Source of the DNA: Snuella lapsa
Lineage (GTDB): Bacteria > Bacteroidota > Bacteroidia > Flavobacteriales > Flavobacteriaceae
Direction of reading: 5' to 3'
NCBI RefSeq assembly: GCF_039539345.1
Contig: NZ_BAABCY010000016.1
Coordinates: 124,001-188,000 of the forward strand
DNA: 64,000 bases
In this document: positions 25,742 to 35,548 of the stretch, piece by piece
Position numbering within the stretch: position 1 is the stretch's first letter
How the letters are laid out: every line of letters starts with the position of its first letter
Position numbers and translations under genes: made by a program
Notes under the pieces: model-generated
Databases searched by the model: none
What the model was told of the DNA's origin: nothing
Seen by the model: the letters and a program-made list of their open reading frames with translations, nothing else

Positions 25742-27319
25742 TCACTCAATCTTCGGTTTAAACATAGTAAAACTTAAACCCTTTCTAGCCTCCATTAATG
25801 CTGTTCGCAGCGTTTCTACCTTTTCAGGATAATCTTTTGCAACATTATTTTGTTCTCTCGGATCTGCTTTTAAATTGTACAATTGTGGAACAACTTCGAA
25901 GCCAGTTTCAATGATTGGCCCCCAGGGAACAAGCTTAGGTCCATCTAAAGGTTCTATATATTTCCAATGTCCTTTAATGTACGATAATGGACCAGCAAAA
26001 CTCTCCTGGATTATAGCTTCCCTTCCATTCTTATCTTCACCTCTTAAAGCTGACAACTGGTTTTGGCTATCCATATTCTTGTATTTCAAAATATCTACAC
26101 CTGCAAGTTTACCTAACGATTTAAAAAAGTCGACTTGACTAACCAAAGCATTGGATGCGATCCCCTTACTTTTTCCATCAGGCCATCGGATAATTAATGG
26201 TATTTTAGAACCTCCATCATAAGCACTATATTTCCCTCCTCTTAAACCGCCAGTTGGTTTATGATTCCCTACAAGCGCTCTGGCTTGGTCATGATAACCG
26301 TCGTCTAATACAGGGCCATTATCACTAGAGAAAATAATAACGGTATTTTCCCATAGGTTTTGCGCTTTTAATTCTGAAACGATTTGCTTAACGGTCCAAT
26401 CTAACTGCAAAATAACATCACCTCTAGATCCCATACCGCTTTTCCCTTGAAACATTTTATTGGGAACTCTTGGCACATGTATGTCGTGTGTTGACAGAAA
26501 AAGAAAGAAAGGAGATTCTTTATTGGAGTTTATAAAGTCAACCGATTTTTTCACCAATTGCTGGGCAATGGTCTCATCGTCCCAAAGCGCAGCTTTTCCG
26601 CCCTCCATAAACCCGATACGGCTAATACCGTTTACAATGGTATTGGCATGACCTTGGGACGGTTTAACCTTTAGTAATTCTGGATTCTCTGAACCCGTTG
26701 GCCAATTTCCTATTTTATGTTTGTAGTTTACTCGAATTGGATCGGAAGGATCAAGATTTACAATGTTATGGTTCTCAACAAAAACACAAGGAACCCTATC
26801 GCCCGTAGCAGGAATAAGAAATGAATAGTCAAAACCAATTTCAAGCGGCCCTGGTTTAATAATCCCGTTCCAATCGGGACCTTCCTTTCCTCCTAGCCCC
26901 AAATGCCATTTACCAACAACACCAGTTTTATAACCTACAGATTGTAAAATGGAGACTAAGGTTGGTTTTGACGTATCGAATAGTAATGGCTGATCGCCAG
27001 AAGCAATACTATTACCCTTTTTCCTCCAAGCATACACCCCTGTTAATAATGAATAGCGTGACGGCGTACAGGTTGCCGCTGTAGCATAGGCATTATAAAA
27101 AGCAATACCTTCTTCCGCCAGAGCATCGATAGCAGGCGTTTGGATGGTTATTGCTCCATAAGCACCAATATCGCCATAGCCTAAATCATCAGCATAAATC
27201 ATAACAATATTAGGCTTTCTTTTTAATCCTGTCTGTTTTAGTTTTTCTTTTTCCTTACACCCAATGCTTATAAGTACAAAGAAAACAGATGTTACTGAAA
27301 CGTACTTCTTTATCTTCAT
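25742..27319 (-). CDS. Arylsulfatase-family lipoprotein sulfatase (S1)
   Basis: Family S1 sulfatase of 525 residues that should remove sulfate from glycosaminoglycan oligosaccharides. Lipobox LISIGC (Cys21) places it on a membrane. The formylglycine motif is CTPSR at Cys84-Arg88, followed by LLTGVYAW. The metal-binding YADDLGYGD (43-50) and FSSDNGPV (about 325) are intact. It requires a sulfatase-maturating enzyme encoded elsewhere. It lies 84 bp after the PL8 lyase gene, and its end lies close to the following small secreted protein gene. The specific sulfate position cannot be told from sequence alone. Confidence 0.93.
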   Translation of the reverse strand: MKIKKYVSVTSVFFVLISIGCKEKEKLKQTGLKRKPNIVMIYADDLGYGDIGAYGAITIQTPAIDALAEEGIAFYNAYATAATCTPSRYSLLTGVYAWRKKGNSIASGDQPLLFDTSKPTLVSILQSVGYKTGVVGKWHLGLGGKEGPDWNGIIKPGPLEIGFDYSFLIPATGDRVPCVFVENHNIVNLDPSDPIRVNYKHKIGNWPTGSENPELLKVKPSQGHANTIVNGISRIGFMEGGKAALWDDETIAQQLVKKSVDFINSNKESPFFLFLSTHDIHVPRVPNKMFQGKSGMGSRGDVILQLDWTVKQIVSELKAQNLWENTVIIFSSDNGPVLDDGYHDQARALVGNHKPTGGLRGGKYSAYDGGSKIPLIIRWPDGKSKGIASNALVSQVDFFKSLGKLAGVDILKYKNMDSQNQLSALRGEDKNGREAIIQESFAGPLSYIKGHWKYIEPLDGPKLVPWGPIIETGFEVVPQLYNLKADPREQNNVAKDYPEKVETLRTALMEARKGLSFTMFKPKIE

Positions 27320-27403
27320 TCGTTTAACTTTTAATGATTGATACTATTTCTCCTAACAATCAGGTTAGATAGTGAGCAAAATACACCTCTAGATCAAGGC
27401 TGA

Positions 27404-30400
27404 TTATAATTTTTGTAATCTTATTTTATTAGAGAACCCATCCTTACACACTAATGTAATTTCAGTTAAACTGGCGGAGCGATTATCTAGAGAAAGCACA
27501 TTCTCTGTTAATGCTGTTGTCCATGCTCCATTTAAGGTTAATGTTAACTTCACGGGCATACTATAATTTTTATACTTGCCTTTTTCGTTAACTGGAAAAT
27601 TCAAATCGGGCTGTACCACACTAAGCAATAACACATTTGGAGCCTCATGATTAGCCATAATTAAAGACGGTTCAGACACTTCACGCACAGTGTCATTGTC
27701 CAAAACTTTGTTTGCTTCAAAAATGACATATCCCGTAGTACTTGTTGCTTTATCTAAAACTATATGTGCCGTTGCATCTGCTCTTAAAATAGCATAAGTA
27801 TCATCGTTCTTTATTGTATTCTCAAAAGTATTAATAGTATCTTCATGAAGGAACGGATAGATGACATATTGATACGAAGCGTTCTCGGGTGCTAGACCAT
27901 GATCTATCCATGCGGTAGCATAATCGCCTTCAGTTTCTTTAACACCTTTTCCTTTGGGATGCATTTCCCCTGTTCGCAAGGAATACTTATTGTGATATGA
28001 GTGCTGTTCTTCTTTTTTAACGTGCACCAAGCTGTTAGACAAAATATGGTAGCCATTACCGTAGGGATCGATTACCCAATTATTGGATTTTGAATCTTGG
28101 GGCAACTGAGCCTTATAAGGGAACTTAGCTAGTTTTCCTATTGACGTATACACAGGCACTTTTTTATCTGTTAAAAAGGTTTGAAACAAATTGGTTTGCG
28201 TAGGGTTTTTAGCATCAATACTGGAAATATTAGTACCAATACAAATCAATTTGCTTCCAAATGAAAACACCGATTTTTTAGCCTTCAGCTTTCCCGGAAA
28301 ACCAATATTAACTTCCTTCCCATCGGCATTAGACCCTTTATCCTCATTTAAGACCATACCAAAAGCACCATTGCCATTAAGTTCCACGGCTCCTGCAAAG
28401 GTCTCATTAGATCGAAACATAATTAACGGCATTTTAGGTTCTAACTCTTCAAATGGCAAGTAAATAACCGTTGCCCCAGGATAGCGATTCCAATCCCACC
28501 CTTCTTGCTGGAATCCGCTACCTTTTTCGTCTTTGTTATTGAGCAACTGTACTGTTCCATTAGCTGGATATCTGCCATACCTATTCTCGGATACATAAAT
28601 CTCGGATGCCCAAACATATTTGCTATAACCTTTAATAATCGCAGCCCAATTGTCCTTTCTATGTATGGCGGTTGCTGCATAAGGCAATGTATAATATCCA
28701 GGCAAACGTTCTTTATGTATACCATTTACATTGGTAAACAGGGACGTATTAAGTATATCGTCTTTTCCCCAAAGTCTTAAATACGCAGCTGCTACATCTG
28801 CATCAATTTTTGATGTACCCATGGGGTTTCCTGAGTTTGCCATTAATAAATACTGCTCTTTCAAGTCCTTTATGCCATTATTCTCCAAAGGATGCCTGCC
28901 TGCATTACCAAAGCCCCAATTGTATAGTTGGCTATAAATTCTTGTAGTTAAAAAGGCTCTTTTAAAATTTTCATGGCCTTTAGGTCGTATTCTAAAGCGA
29001 GTACCAGATAAGGTATTAATAACTTTGGGCACCGTTTTAAATGCTCCTATACCATAGGCTGGATAATGTCCGTTATGATGCCAAGACGTGCCATCTACTT
29101 TAAAGCCCCATTCTTCATTTTGCTGAGCTAGTATAATTGACATATATTTGGAATATGCCCCTAAAAGAGCTGCTTGCTCTTCTTGGCTTTCGAATAAAAA
29201 GATTAGCATTAAATGGTAATAAGACTGGGTATTTAAATAATCAATGTTTACATGAAACTTTTTCTCGTCACCCAAAACCATCCCCAAATTATGGAGCCAA
29301 TGTAAACTGGATCCTACTTGGTTTAACAAGCCTTCTTCCCATAATACATGCCTCATTTTATAAAAAGCCTCAGTGATATCTCTAACGGCATAGCCCAAAT
29401 GGTGCCTGGTTCCTCCAGAAGCTCCAGCCTGCCAACCTTGATCTAAAAAGTATTTAGACGAAGTAACAAACATGTTCTTTATTTCTTGCTGCTCGCTTGG
29501 GTTGGCCCTATTGTAATAATTAGACAATCTTTTTATTATCTTCCCAAAGTCTTCAATGTTATTATGGTTGTTTACCCCTTGTTGCTTTTTATCGAAATAT
29601 TCCTGTTTTAACTGAAACGTTAGTGGTGGTCCCGTGACTATTTTGCCATCATCATTTAACTTCAACGATTGGTAATCCTCTTTTAGCGAATTGATATAAA
29701 CTTTATATTTTTTAGCAATTTCCAGATCATTATCCAAAGCTTTCTCAATACGCATTAAATCCAATTTAACTGCTACTGAAATAGGGTTTAGCGTTAATGC
29801 CTTTAGACGATTGTAATTACTTATTAAAGGCATCCAATGGTCCTCGCCCGAACCACCTTCTTTAATAAAAGGCACTTGTAAATCTGGATATTGATGACGG
29901 TCATCCTGATATTGTGAAAATATGATATCATCTAAATATAAGGTTCCTATCGCTGTGGCTGCCTCTATTTTAAAATGGGTATAAGTTACTTGTTCTCCTT
30001 TCTTTGGTGGATTGCCTTCCATTTCATAAAAAGGTACCCACAAACGTCGCCATCCATAAAAGTTTAAATCTAGGTCAAACCAGACATCGTCTTTAGTATC
30101 GTTACCAAATAAAAACCTAACACACCCTTTTTGTGGAGCTTCGCTATATACCGAAAGCATAAATGTTGGACTCGAAGGAAAATGATCGCCATAAGCCAAA
30201 GGGCTTTCAGCTTTGGTTAAATGTCTAAAATTTGAGGTTTCTATGGTGCTTTTTCCTCCATTCCATTCCCATCTCAGGGCATGTTTTCCAAATCTAAAGT
30301 GGTTATCACTTATGGTCAACTTACTGTTCTCTGAATGTTTATACGTTTTAAGGGTTTCTTCTTTTTCAAAAGATTCTACAGCAGGGTACTCTTGCCCTTG

Positions 30401-30457
30401 TAACGTACAATTTAGCATCACAAACAAAGCAAAGCACAAAGGGTATTTTCTAAACAT
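27404..30457 (-). CDS. PL8 polysaccharide lyase, chondroitin sulfate ABC-lyase type
   Basis: Cleaves hexosaminyl-uronate linkages by beta-elimination, releasing unsaturated disaccharides. With the start at 30457 (MFRKYPLCFALFVML signal peptide) the protein has 1017 residues, close to chondroitinase ABC. An N-terminal beta-sandwich (Lyase_N, about 25-190, with GKHALRWEWNGG and FYGWRRLWVPF) is specific to ABC-type enzymes. It precedes the alpha/alpha toroid with likely catalytic His461 and Tyr468 (HHNGHYPAY), Arg521 (NAGRHP), Glu624 (SENRYGRY) and His352/353 (RHHLGY), then C-terminal beta domains. The frame extends upstream by 24 codons, but that stretch would spoil the signal peptide. It sits between two sulfatase genes. 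Confidence 0.9.
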   Translation of the reverse strand: MFRKYPLCFALFVMLNCTLQGQEYPAVESFEKEETLKTYKHSENSKLTISDNHFRFGKHALRWEWNGGKSTIETSNFRHLTKAESPLAYGDHFPSSPTFMLSVYSEAPQKGCVRFLFGNDTKDDVWFDLDLNFYGWRRLWVPFYEMEGNPPKKGEQVTYTHFKIEAATAIGTLYLDDIIFSQYQDDRHQYPDLQVPFIKEGGSGEDHWMPLISNYNRLKALTLNPISVAVKLDLMRIEKALDNDLEIAKKYKVYINSLKEDYQSLKLNDDGKIVTGPPLTFQLKQEYFDKKQQGVNNHNNIEDFGKIIKRLSNYYNRANPSEQQEIKNMFVTSSKYFLDQGWQAGASGGTRHHLGYAVRDITEAFYKMRHVLWEEGLLNQVGSSLHWLHNLGMVLGDEKKFHVNIDYLNTQSYYHLMLIFLFESQEEQAALLGAYSKYMSIILAQQNEEWGFKVDGTSWHHNGHYPAYGIGAFKTVPKVINTLSGTRFRIRPKGHENFKRAFLTTRIYSQLYNWGFGNAGRHPLENNGIKDLKEQYLLMANSGNPMGTSKIDADVAAAYLRLWGKDDILNTSLFTNVNGIHKERLPGYYTLPYAATAIHRKDNWAAIIKGYSKYVWASEIYVSENRYGRYPANGTVQLLNNKDEKGSGFQQEGWDWNRYPGATVIYLPFEELEPKMPLIMFRSNETFAGAVELNGNGAFGMVLNEDKGSNADGKEVNIGFPGKLKAKKSVFSFGSKLICIGTNISSIDAKNPTQTNLFQTFLTDKKVPVYTSIGKLAKFPYKAQLPQDSKSNNWVIDPYGNGYHILSNSLVHVKKEEQHSYHNKYSLRTGEMHPKGKGVKETEGDYATAWIDHGLAPENASYQYVIYPFLHEDTINTFENTIKNDDTYAILRADATAHIVLDKATSTTGYVIFEANKVLDNDTVREVSEPSLIMANHEAPNVLLLSVVQPDLNFPVNEKGKYKNYSMPVKLTLTLNGAWTTALTENVLSLDNRSASLTEITLVCKDGFSNKIRLQKL

Positions 30458-30498
30458 TCTTAGACGCTTATATTCTTGCAACATATAATTCTTAACCA

Positions 30499-31995
30499 TT
30501 ACTGTAATGATTGATAATAATTTAACCATGGATCTTTTTTTATCCCTAACATTTTTAAAAGCTCAGCGCGCAATTTACCTTCCATAACATTACCTTCCCC
30601 CACTTCATTCTTTAATTGATAGGGATCGTTCACATTGTCATATAAAAACTCCCGTATCGTATTATCATCGTCTATTGTTATAACAAAAGTGTGTGTAGTT
30701 GTCTTAATACCCCTATGCCCTGATGCTGGCTGCCCTTCTTTTATATAATAATACAGTGCAGCCTTGGGTTGATTTCCTTTTCCTTCCAGTATAACAGACG
30801 ACAAATCCGTTCCATCCAAATCTGTTGGCATTCCTTCTGTGGCTCCCATCATGTGTAATAAGGTTGGCATAACATCGGGCACGCTTAATAGCAAGTCATT
30901 TTTTTGACCTCCCTTTATTTTTTCTGGCCACCTCACTATAAAGGGTACATTTATAGCCTCATCGTACCAAATATTTTTTGACATTAATCCATGACTCCCC
31001 ATCATTTCCCCATGATCTGAAGTAATTACAACAATTGTATTTTTATCTAAACCTTGTTCTTTTAAAGCTTCTAGAACACGTCCTATTTGCTCGTCTACAC
31101 CTGTTATCATTGCAAAATAGTTCTTAACATGTTCCTTGGCCAAATGGGTATGGTTTCGAGTTGCTCCTTTATGAAATGCAAGGGCTTCTGCTGCGGCTTC
31201 TAAATCGACATTATCCCTTACCAATAATTCACTTAAAGTTTTGTTTTTGTAAGGGGCCACATATTTTTCCGGCACATATTGATAAGGAGGATGCGGAGGG
31301 TTTACAGACCAAAAAAGGGCAAATGGTTTATCTTTATTTCTGGTCTTCTCCGACGGGTTCTTTATATAATCGATTATAACATCGGCCTCATGTTTAGCTG
31401 ACCATTCATTGATATAGGTCACTTCACTTTCTTTAGCATCATTTACCCAATAATGTGGTGTGTTATGCTGATCGAATGTCCCGTAGGAATACCAAAAGTT
31501 AAAACCATGACGAAATTCCTTTGGCGTATAGGCATCCCAAATTACAGTATCTTTATCAGGTATTGGAGGGGGTGACGTTAAATGTAATTTTCCAACATAA
31601 CCAGCATCGTACCCATTTTTAACCAAAACATCGGAAAAACTAACATCTTCTTTTTGCCATGAATTATTGTATTTATAGCGATTGGAATTGGCATTGCTCA
31701 AAACCGAATTATGATAAGGAAGCTTTCCTGTCATTAACATGCCTCTATAAGGACTGCATAACGGAAAATTACTCACAGCGTTTGAAATAAGCATCCCTTC
31801 TTTAGCCAATTGATCGATATTTGGGGTATATACGGGATCTTGGTTATTAATTCCTATCCCTGCATTCCTTAACTGGTCTGGAAAAATAAACAATAAGTTA
31901 GGTTGCTTGCTTTTTGTTTCTTTTGGTGTTGATTGACATGAAACAAAAGCAACAACTATACATAATAAGTAGTATAGATACTTAGTATTATTCAT
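30499..31995 (-). CDS. Sulfatase lipoprotein (S1 family)
   Basis: A 498-residue family S1 sulfatase. Lipobox AFVSC (Cys20); formylglycine motif CSPYR (Cys80-Arg84) within NFPLCSPYRGMLMTG. Metal ligands appear in FIFPDQLRN (about 37-44; one Asp of the usual DD pair is replaced, as in several glycan sulfatase subfamilies) and ITSDHGEMMGSHG (about 325). Its start overlaps the end of the GH88 gene by 8 bp, so the two are translationally coupled. It probably acts on the same glycosaminoglycan fragments as the other sulfatase but at a different position, since its signature differs (CSPYR versus CTPSR). Confidence 0.92.
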   Translation of the reverse strand: MNNTKYLYYLLCIVVAFVSCQSTPKETKSKQPNLLFIFPDQLRNAGIGINNQDPVYTPNIDQLAKEGMLISNAVSNFPLCSPYRGMLMTGKLPYHNSVLSNANSNRYKYNNSWQKEDVSFSDVLVKNGYDAGYVGKLHLTSPPPIPDKDTVIWDAYTPKEFRHGFNFWYSYGTFDQHNTPHYWVNDAKESEVTYINEWSAKHEADVIIDYIKNPSEKTRNKDKPFALFWSVNPPHPPYQYVPEKYVAPYKNKTLSELLVRDNVDLEAAAEALAFHKGATRNHTHLAKEHVKNYFAMITGVDEQIGRVLEALKEQGLDKNTIVVITSDHGEMMGSHGLMSKNIWYDEAINVPFIVRWPEKIKGGQKNDLLLSVPDVMPTLLHMMGATEGMPTDLDGTDLSSVILEGKGNQPKAALYYYIKEGQPASGHRGIKTTTHTFVITIDDDNTIREFLYDNVNDPYQLKNEVGEGNVMEGKLRAELLKMLGIKKDPWLNYYQSLQ

Positions 31996-33268
31996 CTGTT
32001 AAATTATTTGACGTCATATGCTTTAATCTGGATAACGCTTCAATATAATAATAATCGGCATAAATCAATGCTACATCTATTTCGTGTCCTAAGGATTTTG
32101 CTCCTGTTGAATGCAACAAAAACGAATCAGCTTTACCAACTCCTGAATAGGCGTCAGAACTCAATGAGGTTAACATTTTTATAGCGGCATTAAAATAACG
32201 TTCTTTATCTGCTTGGTTATCCATGTAACCACTTAGTTCTAACAAGGCAGAAGCTACAACTGCTGCTGCCGAGGCGTCTTTCTCTTCTTTTGGATTTTCC
32301 TGAACATCAAAGTCCCAACAAGGCACATAATCTTCGGGTAATAAAGACAGGTACTTATCTGTTATTTTCTTTGCAAAATCTAAAAACTTCTTATCCTTCG
32401 TTTCCCTGTACACCAAAGTATATCCATAAATTCCCCAAGCTTGACCCCTGGACCACCTGCTATTATCTGCATAGCCCTGTTTGGTATGTTTATTAAGTAC
32501 TTGCCCCGTTATGGAATCGTATTCCAAAACATGCCATGACGTATAGTCATTCCTGAAATGATTCTTCATAGTCGTTTCGGCGTGCTTTACTGCTATATCA
32601 TAAAACTTTTGATCTCCACCATGCTTTGCAGCCCAAAACAGTAGTTCTAGGTTAAGCATATTATCTATTATGGTAATGTGCTGTTGCCATCTTGGATGCA
32701 TTTTATTGGACCACGATTTAATAGTGCCAACATTAGGATTAAAACGACTTGCTAATGAAGCCGCCGATGCTAACAATATATCTTTGTATTCTTCCTTTTT
32801 GCCTATAATATAACCATTACCATAAGCGGGAAACATCATAAATCCTATATCGTGGTGTTCTGTAATGGTTTTAAAATCTTCAAAAACCTCTGTGCGTTTT
32901 ATAGCTTCGGTTTTCCATCTTTCATTTTGGGTAAGGTCGTACATGTACCATAAAACACCTGGATAGAAACCAGAGGTCCACACCAACCTACCATTAGGTA
33001 CTTCTTTCCATGCTTTCTCATTGGTTTCTATAAGCCTAGGGTGTTTGGTAAGATCGGTTAATTTAGGAACTGCAATTTCCAATTGCGATTCACAAGCCTT
33101 AATTGCTGTATTTAAAATTAAATTGGCTTTGCTTTCTGGAACTACTGTAGCTATTCCCTTTTTTTCAGAATTATTACAACCCAATAAACAGGCTAAAAGA
33201 AACACAAAAAAAAGGTTCTTAAAATGATTTACACTTTTGATTGCATAAGGTGTGTTATTATACTTCAT
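31988..33268 (-). CDS. GH88 unsaturated glucuronyl hydrolase (lipoprotein)
   Basis: Removes the 4,5-unsaturated uronic acid made by the lyase through hydration, giving a 5-keto-4-deoxyuronate. With the start at 33268 the protein has 426 residues and a lipobox ACLLGC near residue 31. The two essential aspartates of the family are visible: Asp140 (HHDIGFMM) and Asp202 (TIIDNMLNL). The aromatic pocket SRWSRGQAWGIYG and the KDASAAAVVASALLEL helix also fit. The frame runs 14 codons further upstream, close to the predicted transcription start. It is the first gene of a five-gene unit: GH88, sulfatase, PL8, sulfatase, small secreted protein. Confidence 0.93.
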   Translation of the reverse strand: MKYNNTPYAIKSVNHFKNLFFVFLLACLLGCNNSEKKGIATVVPESKANLILNTAIKACESQLEIAVPKLTDLTKHPRLIETNEKAWKEVPNGRLVWTSGFYPGVLWYMYDLTQNERWKTEAIKRTEVFEDFKTITEHHDIGFMMFPAYGNGYIIGKKEEYKDILLASAASLASRFNPNVGTIKSWSNKMHPRWQQHITIIDNMLNLELLFWAAKHGGDQKFYDIAVKHAETTMKNHFRNDYTSWHVLEYDSITGQVLNKHTKQGYADNSRWSRGQAWGIYGYTLVYRETKDKKFLDFAKKITDKYLSLLPEDYVPCWDFDVQENPKEEKDASAAAVVASALLELSGYMDNQADKERYFNAAIKMLTSLSSDAYSGVGKADSFLLHSTGAKSLGHEIDVALIYADYYYIEALSRLKHMTSNNLTDE

Positions 33269-33323
33269 CAGATTATTTGTTGTTAAATTTTTAATAGTAT
33301 AAGCATACATAGTAGCTCAGTTC

Positions 33324-33353
33324 CAAAATTATAGAAGCCACTGCCTAAACAAA
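33324..33353 (-). promoter_or_regulatory. Promoter of the GH88-sulfatase-PL8 operon
   Basis: On the minus strand TTTG (33353-33350) and TAATTTTG (33331-33324) are 18 bp apart and fit the Bacteroidota -33/-7 consensus. This gives the degradative genes a promoter separate from the susCD genes upstream. The rest of the interval 33354-33592 shows nothing clear. Confidence 0.6.
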
Positions 33354-33592
33354 GAGGTATAAAAGGTCTTTTGAAGGGTGTTTTCTGGTCTTCACTCAAT
33401 TGTTGCGGCTTTTTTCGCTGTATTTAAAACCTTAAAAATGAAACAAATACACTTCACATCTTTGTTTATTAAATCAAAACGAATGCCCTCATGCTTGTTA
33501 CAAGTATTTAATCTTTTAAATCTCAAATCCGTAAAAAGCAATATCCATTTACTCATTCTCTTAGACAAAGGCTTAAAGTTATGTGTTAACAT

Positions 33593-33626
33593 AAAAAATG
33601 GCTGTCTAAAAAATTAGACAGCCATT
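33593..33626 (-). terminator. Intrinsic terminator after the T9SS-exported protein gene
   Basis: AATGGCTGTCTAA and TTAGACAGCCATT form a perfect 13-bp stem, with a T tract on the minus-strand transcript. It ends the susCD-DUF5017-T9SS segment before the GH88 promoter. Confidence 0.88.
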
Positions 33627-33709
33627 GACTCCAAAAACATTCATCGATAGCTCTCTCTACGATATCATAATCCCCTAGTTTTCTGGCATTTAAATTACAA
33701 ATTCATATG

Positions 33710-35161
33710 TTAATTTACCACAACTTTTCTTGTAACGATACCTCCTCCTTGGGACTCAATTCTTAAAAGGTATAATCCTTTAGAAAAAGCACTTACGTTT
33801 ATAGGTTTTATAGAAGTATTGCTATAAACAACCTGACCAACATTATTTACAAAGTTTACACTTTTAACATTGATCCCGGAATCTAACTTAGCTATATTCA
33901 AAATAGTATTTACAGGATTTGGATATACGGAAATGCTTTTATTTAAAACCTTATCTTCTATAGATAATGATGAATCATCCACCGTAAAATCCAGTTGCTG
34001 TAATGCTGTATATGCCTGATTGGGAGTCCATGCCGCAGCTAAAACAAAACGGTAGTATCTATATGGTTCAGAAGTTGTTAAAGCAACGGCTGTCTCAACT
34101 CCATGAATTGAACTTTGGGCAATAATTGGAGCACTAACATCTACCCAGTCGCTATTGTTATTACTTGCATGGACTTTCCATGTCGAATTGCCAGGTGCTC
34201 CTTTGGTATCATGCCCATTTACAAGCTTAAACCTCACTTCTGTGACTAATATTGGATTGTATATTTCGGACACTTCAAACTTATAACCTTCTTCGACAGG
34301 AATTAACACGGCGTTTGCCAATCTGGGAACCGATGTTGCTATTGTTAAAACATCTGACCATTTACTTGTATTGGAAAAATTAGATTCTGAAATGGAAGCG
34401 CTTGGTGTATTAAATATATTTGGTTGTCCTGAAGCACTTGTATTTAAAGCTGAAAATGCTCCATTTGCAACATCTTGAGGCGTTGCGTCAAACCTCACGT
34501 CCGAAATGTAAAATGTCCCATGCTGACTAACGCCTGCACTATAAGCAGCCCCATCAGTAACGATCTTAAATGCCACAGTAACAGATGTCCCTGTATAAGC
34601 AGACAAATCCAATTCTCCCTTTACATAAGTACCTGATAACACATCTGATGTTGCGATACTCCCTGTAATGTTTCCAGTTTCATTAGTCCATGTTGCCGTA
34701 CTTGGTAAGTTACCATGCGTATAGTTTTCTGAAACCCATACAGTGAGCGTAGCACCCCCTCCAATTACAGACTGTTGTTGCGTCCAAAACGATACTTTAG
34801 GCCCGTTTGTAACAGAAAAATCCTGATTGGTCATTAATGCCCATGCTTCTATCTCGTAATTAGTGTCTTTAGCATCATTTATGTTCTGAAATCTAATCGC
34901 TTTTTGGTCTCTTGCTCCTCCATTAGGAATTCTTGTTGCTGGTCTTGAACTTTCATCGAACACCGGACTTGAATCGGTCGCATCAACAATGTTATCATTT
35001 CTTGAGCCAATACGTGCAGGATCATGACCTCCATCAGCAACTTTCTGCACAGTAAAGCCACGACCTTCGTTCTCATATCTAAAGTCTTCATAATAAATAG
35101 TTTGTGAAAACGATGAAATCACAATTAGGTTAAACAATAGTATTAAAGTACTTTTTTTCAT
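33710..35161 (-). CDS. T9SS-exported surface protein with discoidin-like domain
   Basis: A 483-residue secreted protein. After a signal peptide (to about residue 20, SSFSQ) there is a jelly-roll domain resembling choice-of-anchor or cleaved-adhesin modules (about 20-230), then an F5/8-type (discoidin, CBM32-like) region at about 245-395 (WSDVL..., WKVHASNNNSDWVDVS, YRYYRFVLAAAW). A type IX secretion sorting domain closes it (about 405-483; SVYPNPVNTILNI, YLLRIESQGG, KVVVN). No catalytic motif is evident. It is probably an extracellular binding protein for the sulfated glycan, exported by the machinery encoded by gldKLM. Confidence 0.8.
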   Translation of the reverse strand: MKKSTLILLFNLIVISSFSQTIYYEDFRYENEGRGFTVQKVADGGHDPARIGSRNDNIVDATDSSPVFDESSRPATRIPNGGARDQKAIRFQNINDAKDTNYEIEAWALMTNQDFSVTNGPKVSFWTQQQSVIGGGATLTVWVSENYTHGNLPSTATWTNETGNITGSIATSDVLSGTYVKGELDLSAYTGTSVTVAFKIVTDGAAYSAGVSQHGTFYISDVRFDATPQDVANGAFSALNTSASGQPNIFNTPSASISESNFSNTSKWSDVLTIATSVPRLANAVLIPVEEGYKFEVSEIYNPILVTEVRFKLVNGHDTKGAPGNSTWKVHASNNNSDWVDVSAPIIAQSSIHGVETAVALTTSEPYRYYRFVLAAAWTPNQAYTALQQLDFTVDDSSLSIEDKVLNKSISVYPNPVNTILNIAKLDSGINVKSVNFVNNVGQVVYSNTSIKPINVSAFSKGLYLLRIESQGGGIVTRKVVVN

Positions 35162-35329
35162 AAGTGCATTGTTTTAAAGGTTATATAATCAACTACTTTT
35201 TACACAGGTAAATTTATGTGGCGCTTCATTGTTTATAGAGGGCATTCCTGTTCTTTAAAAAGGGGATATTGGTCAGTTTAGCACTTATTTATATTTCAAA
35301 TTGAATACCTGTTAAGAATCGTAACTCAA

Positions 35330-35450
35330 AAAAGAACAGCATTTTGTCATCCTACAATAAGGAGAAACCTCTTTGATAATCAAAAGATTCTTTATTCGCT
35401 ACGCTCCATTCTGAATGAACCAAGCATAAATTATTACTAATAACTGTTAT
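35330..35450. repeat. Degenerate intergenic repeat, copy A
   Basis: Contains ACAGCATTTTGTCAT, an AAGGAG block, TTCGCTACGCTCCATTCTGAATG and CATAAATTATTACTAATAA in the same order as copy B at 41505-41660. It shares a core with copy C near 49050. It fills most of the 387-bp gap 35162-35548, which otherwise holds only the terminator of the DUF5017 gene. Confidence 0.65.
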
Positions 35451-35490
35451 CTGTTTCTTATTTACTGGGAAGCATTTTAGATATATGCAT

Positions 35491-35531
35491 AAAAAAATCC
35501 CAACAAGACATGTTTTCTTGTTGGGATTTTA
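35491..35531 (-). terminator. Intrinsic terminator after the DUF5017 lipoprotein gene
   Basis: AATCCCAACAAGA and TCTTGTTGGGATT form a 13-bp perfect stem with A/T flanks, giving a T run on the minus-strand transcript. It lies just after the DUF5017 stop codon. Confidence 0.88.
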
Positions 35532-35548
35532 TCGCTATTAATTATGAT

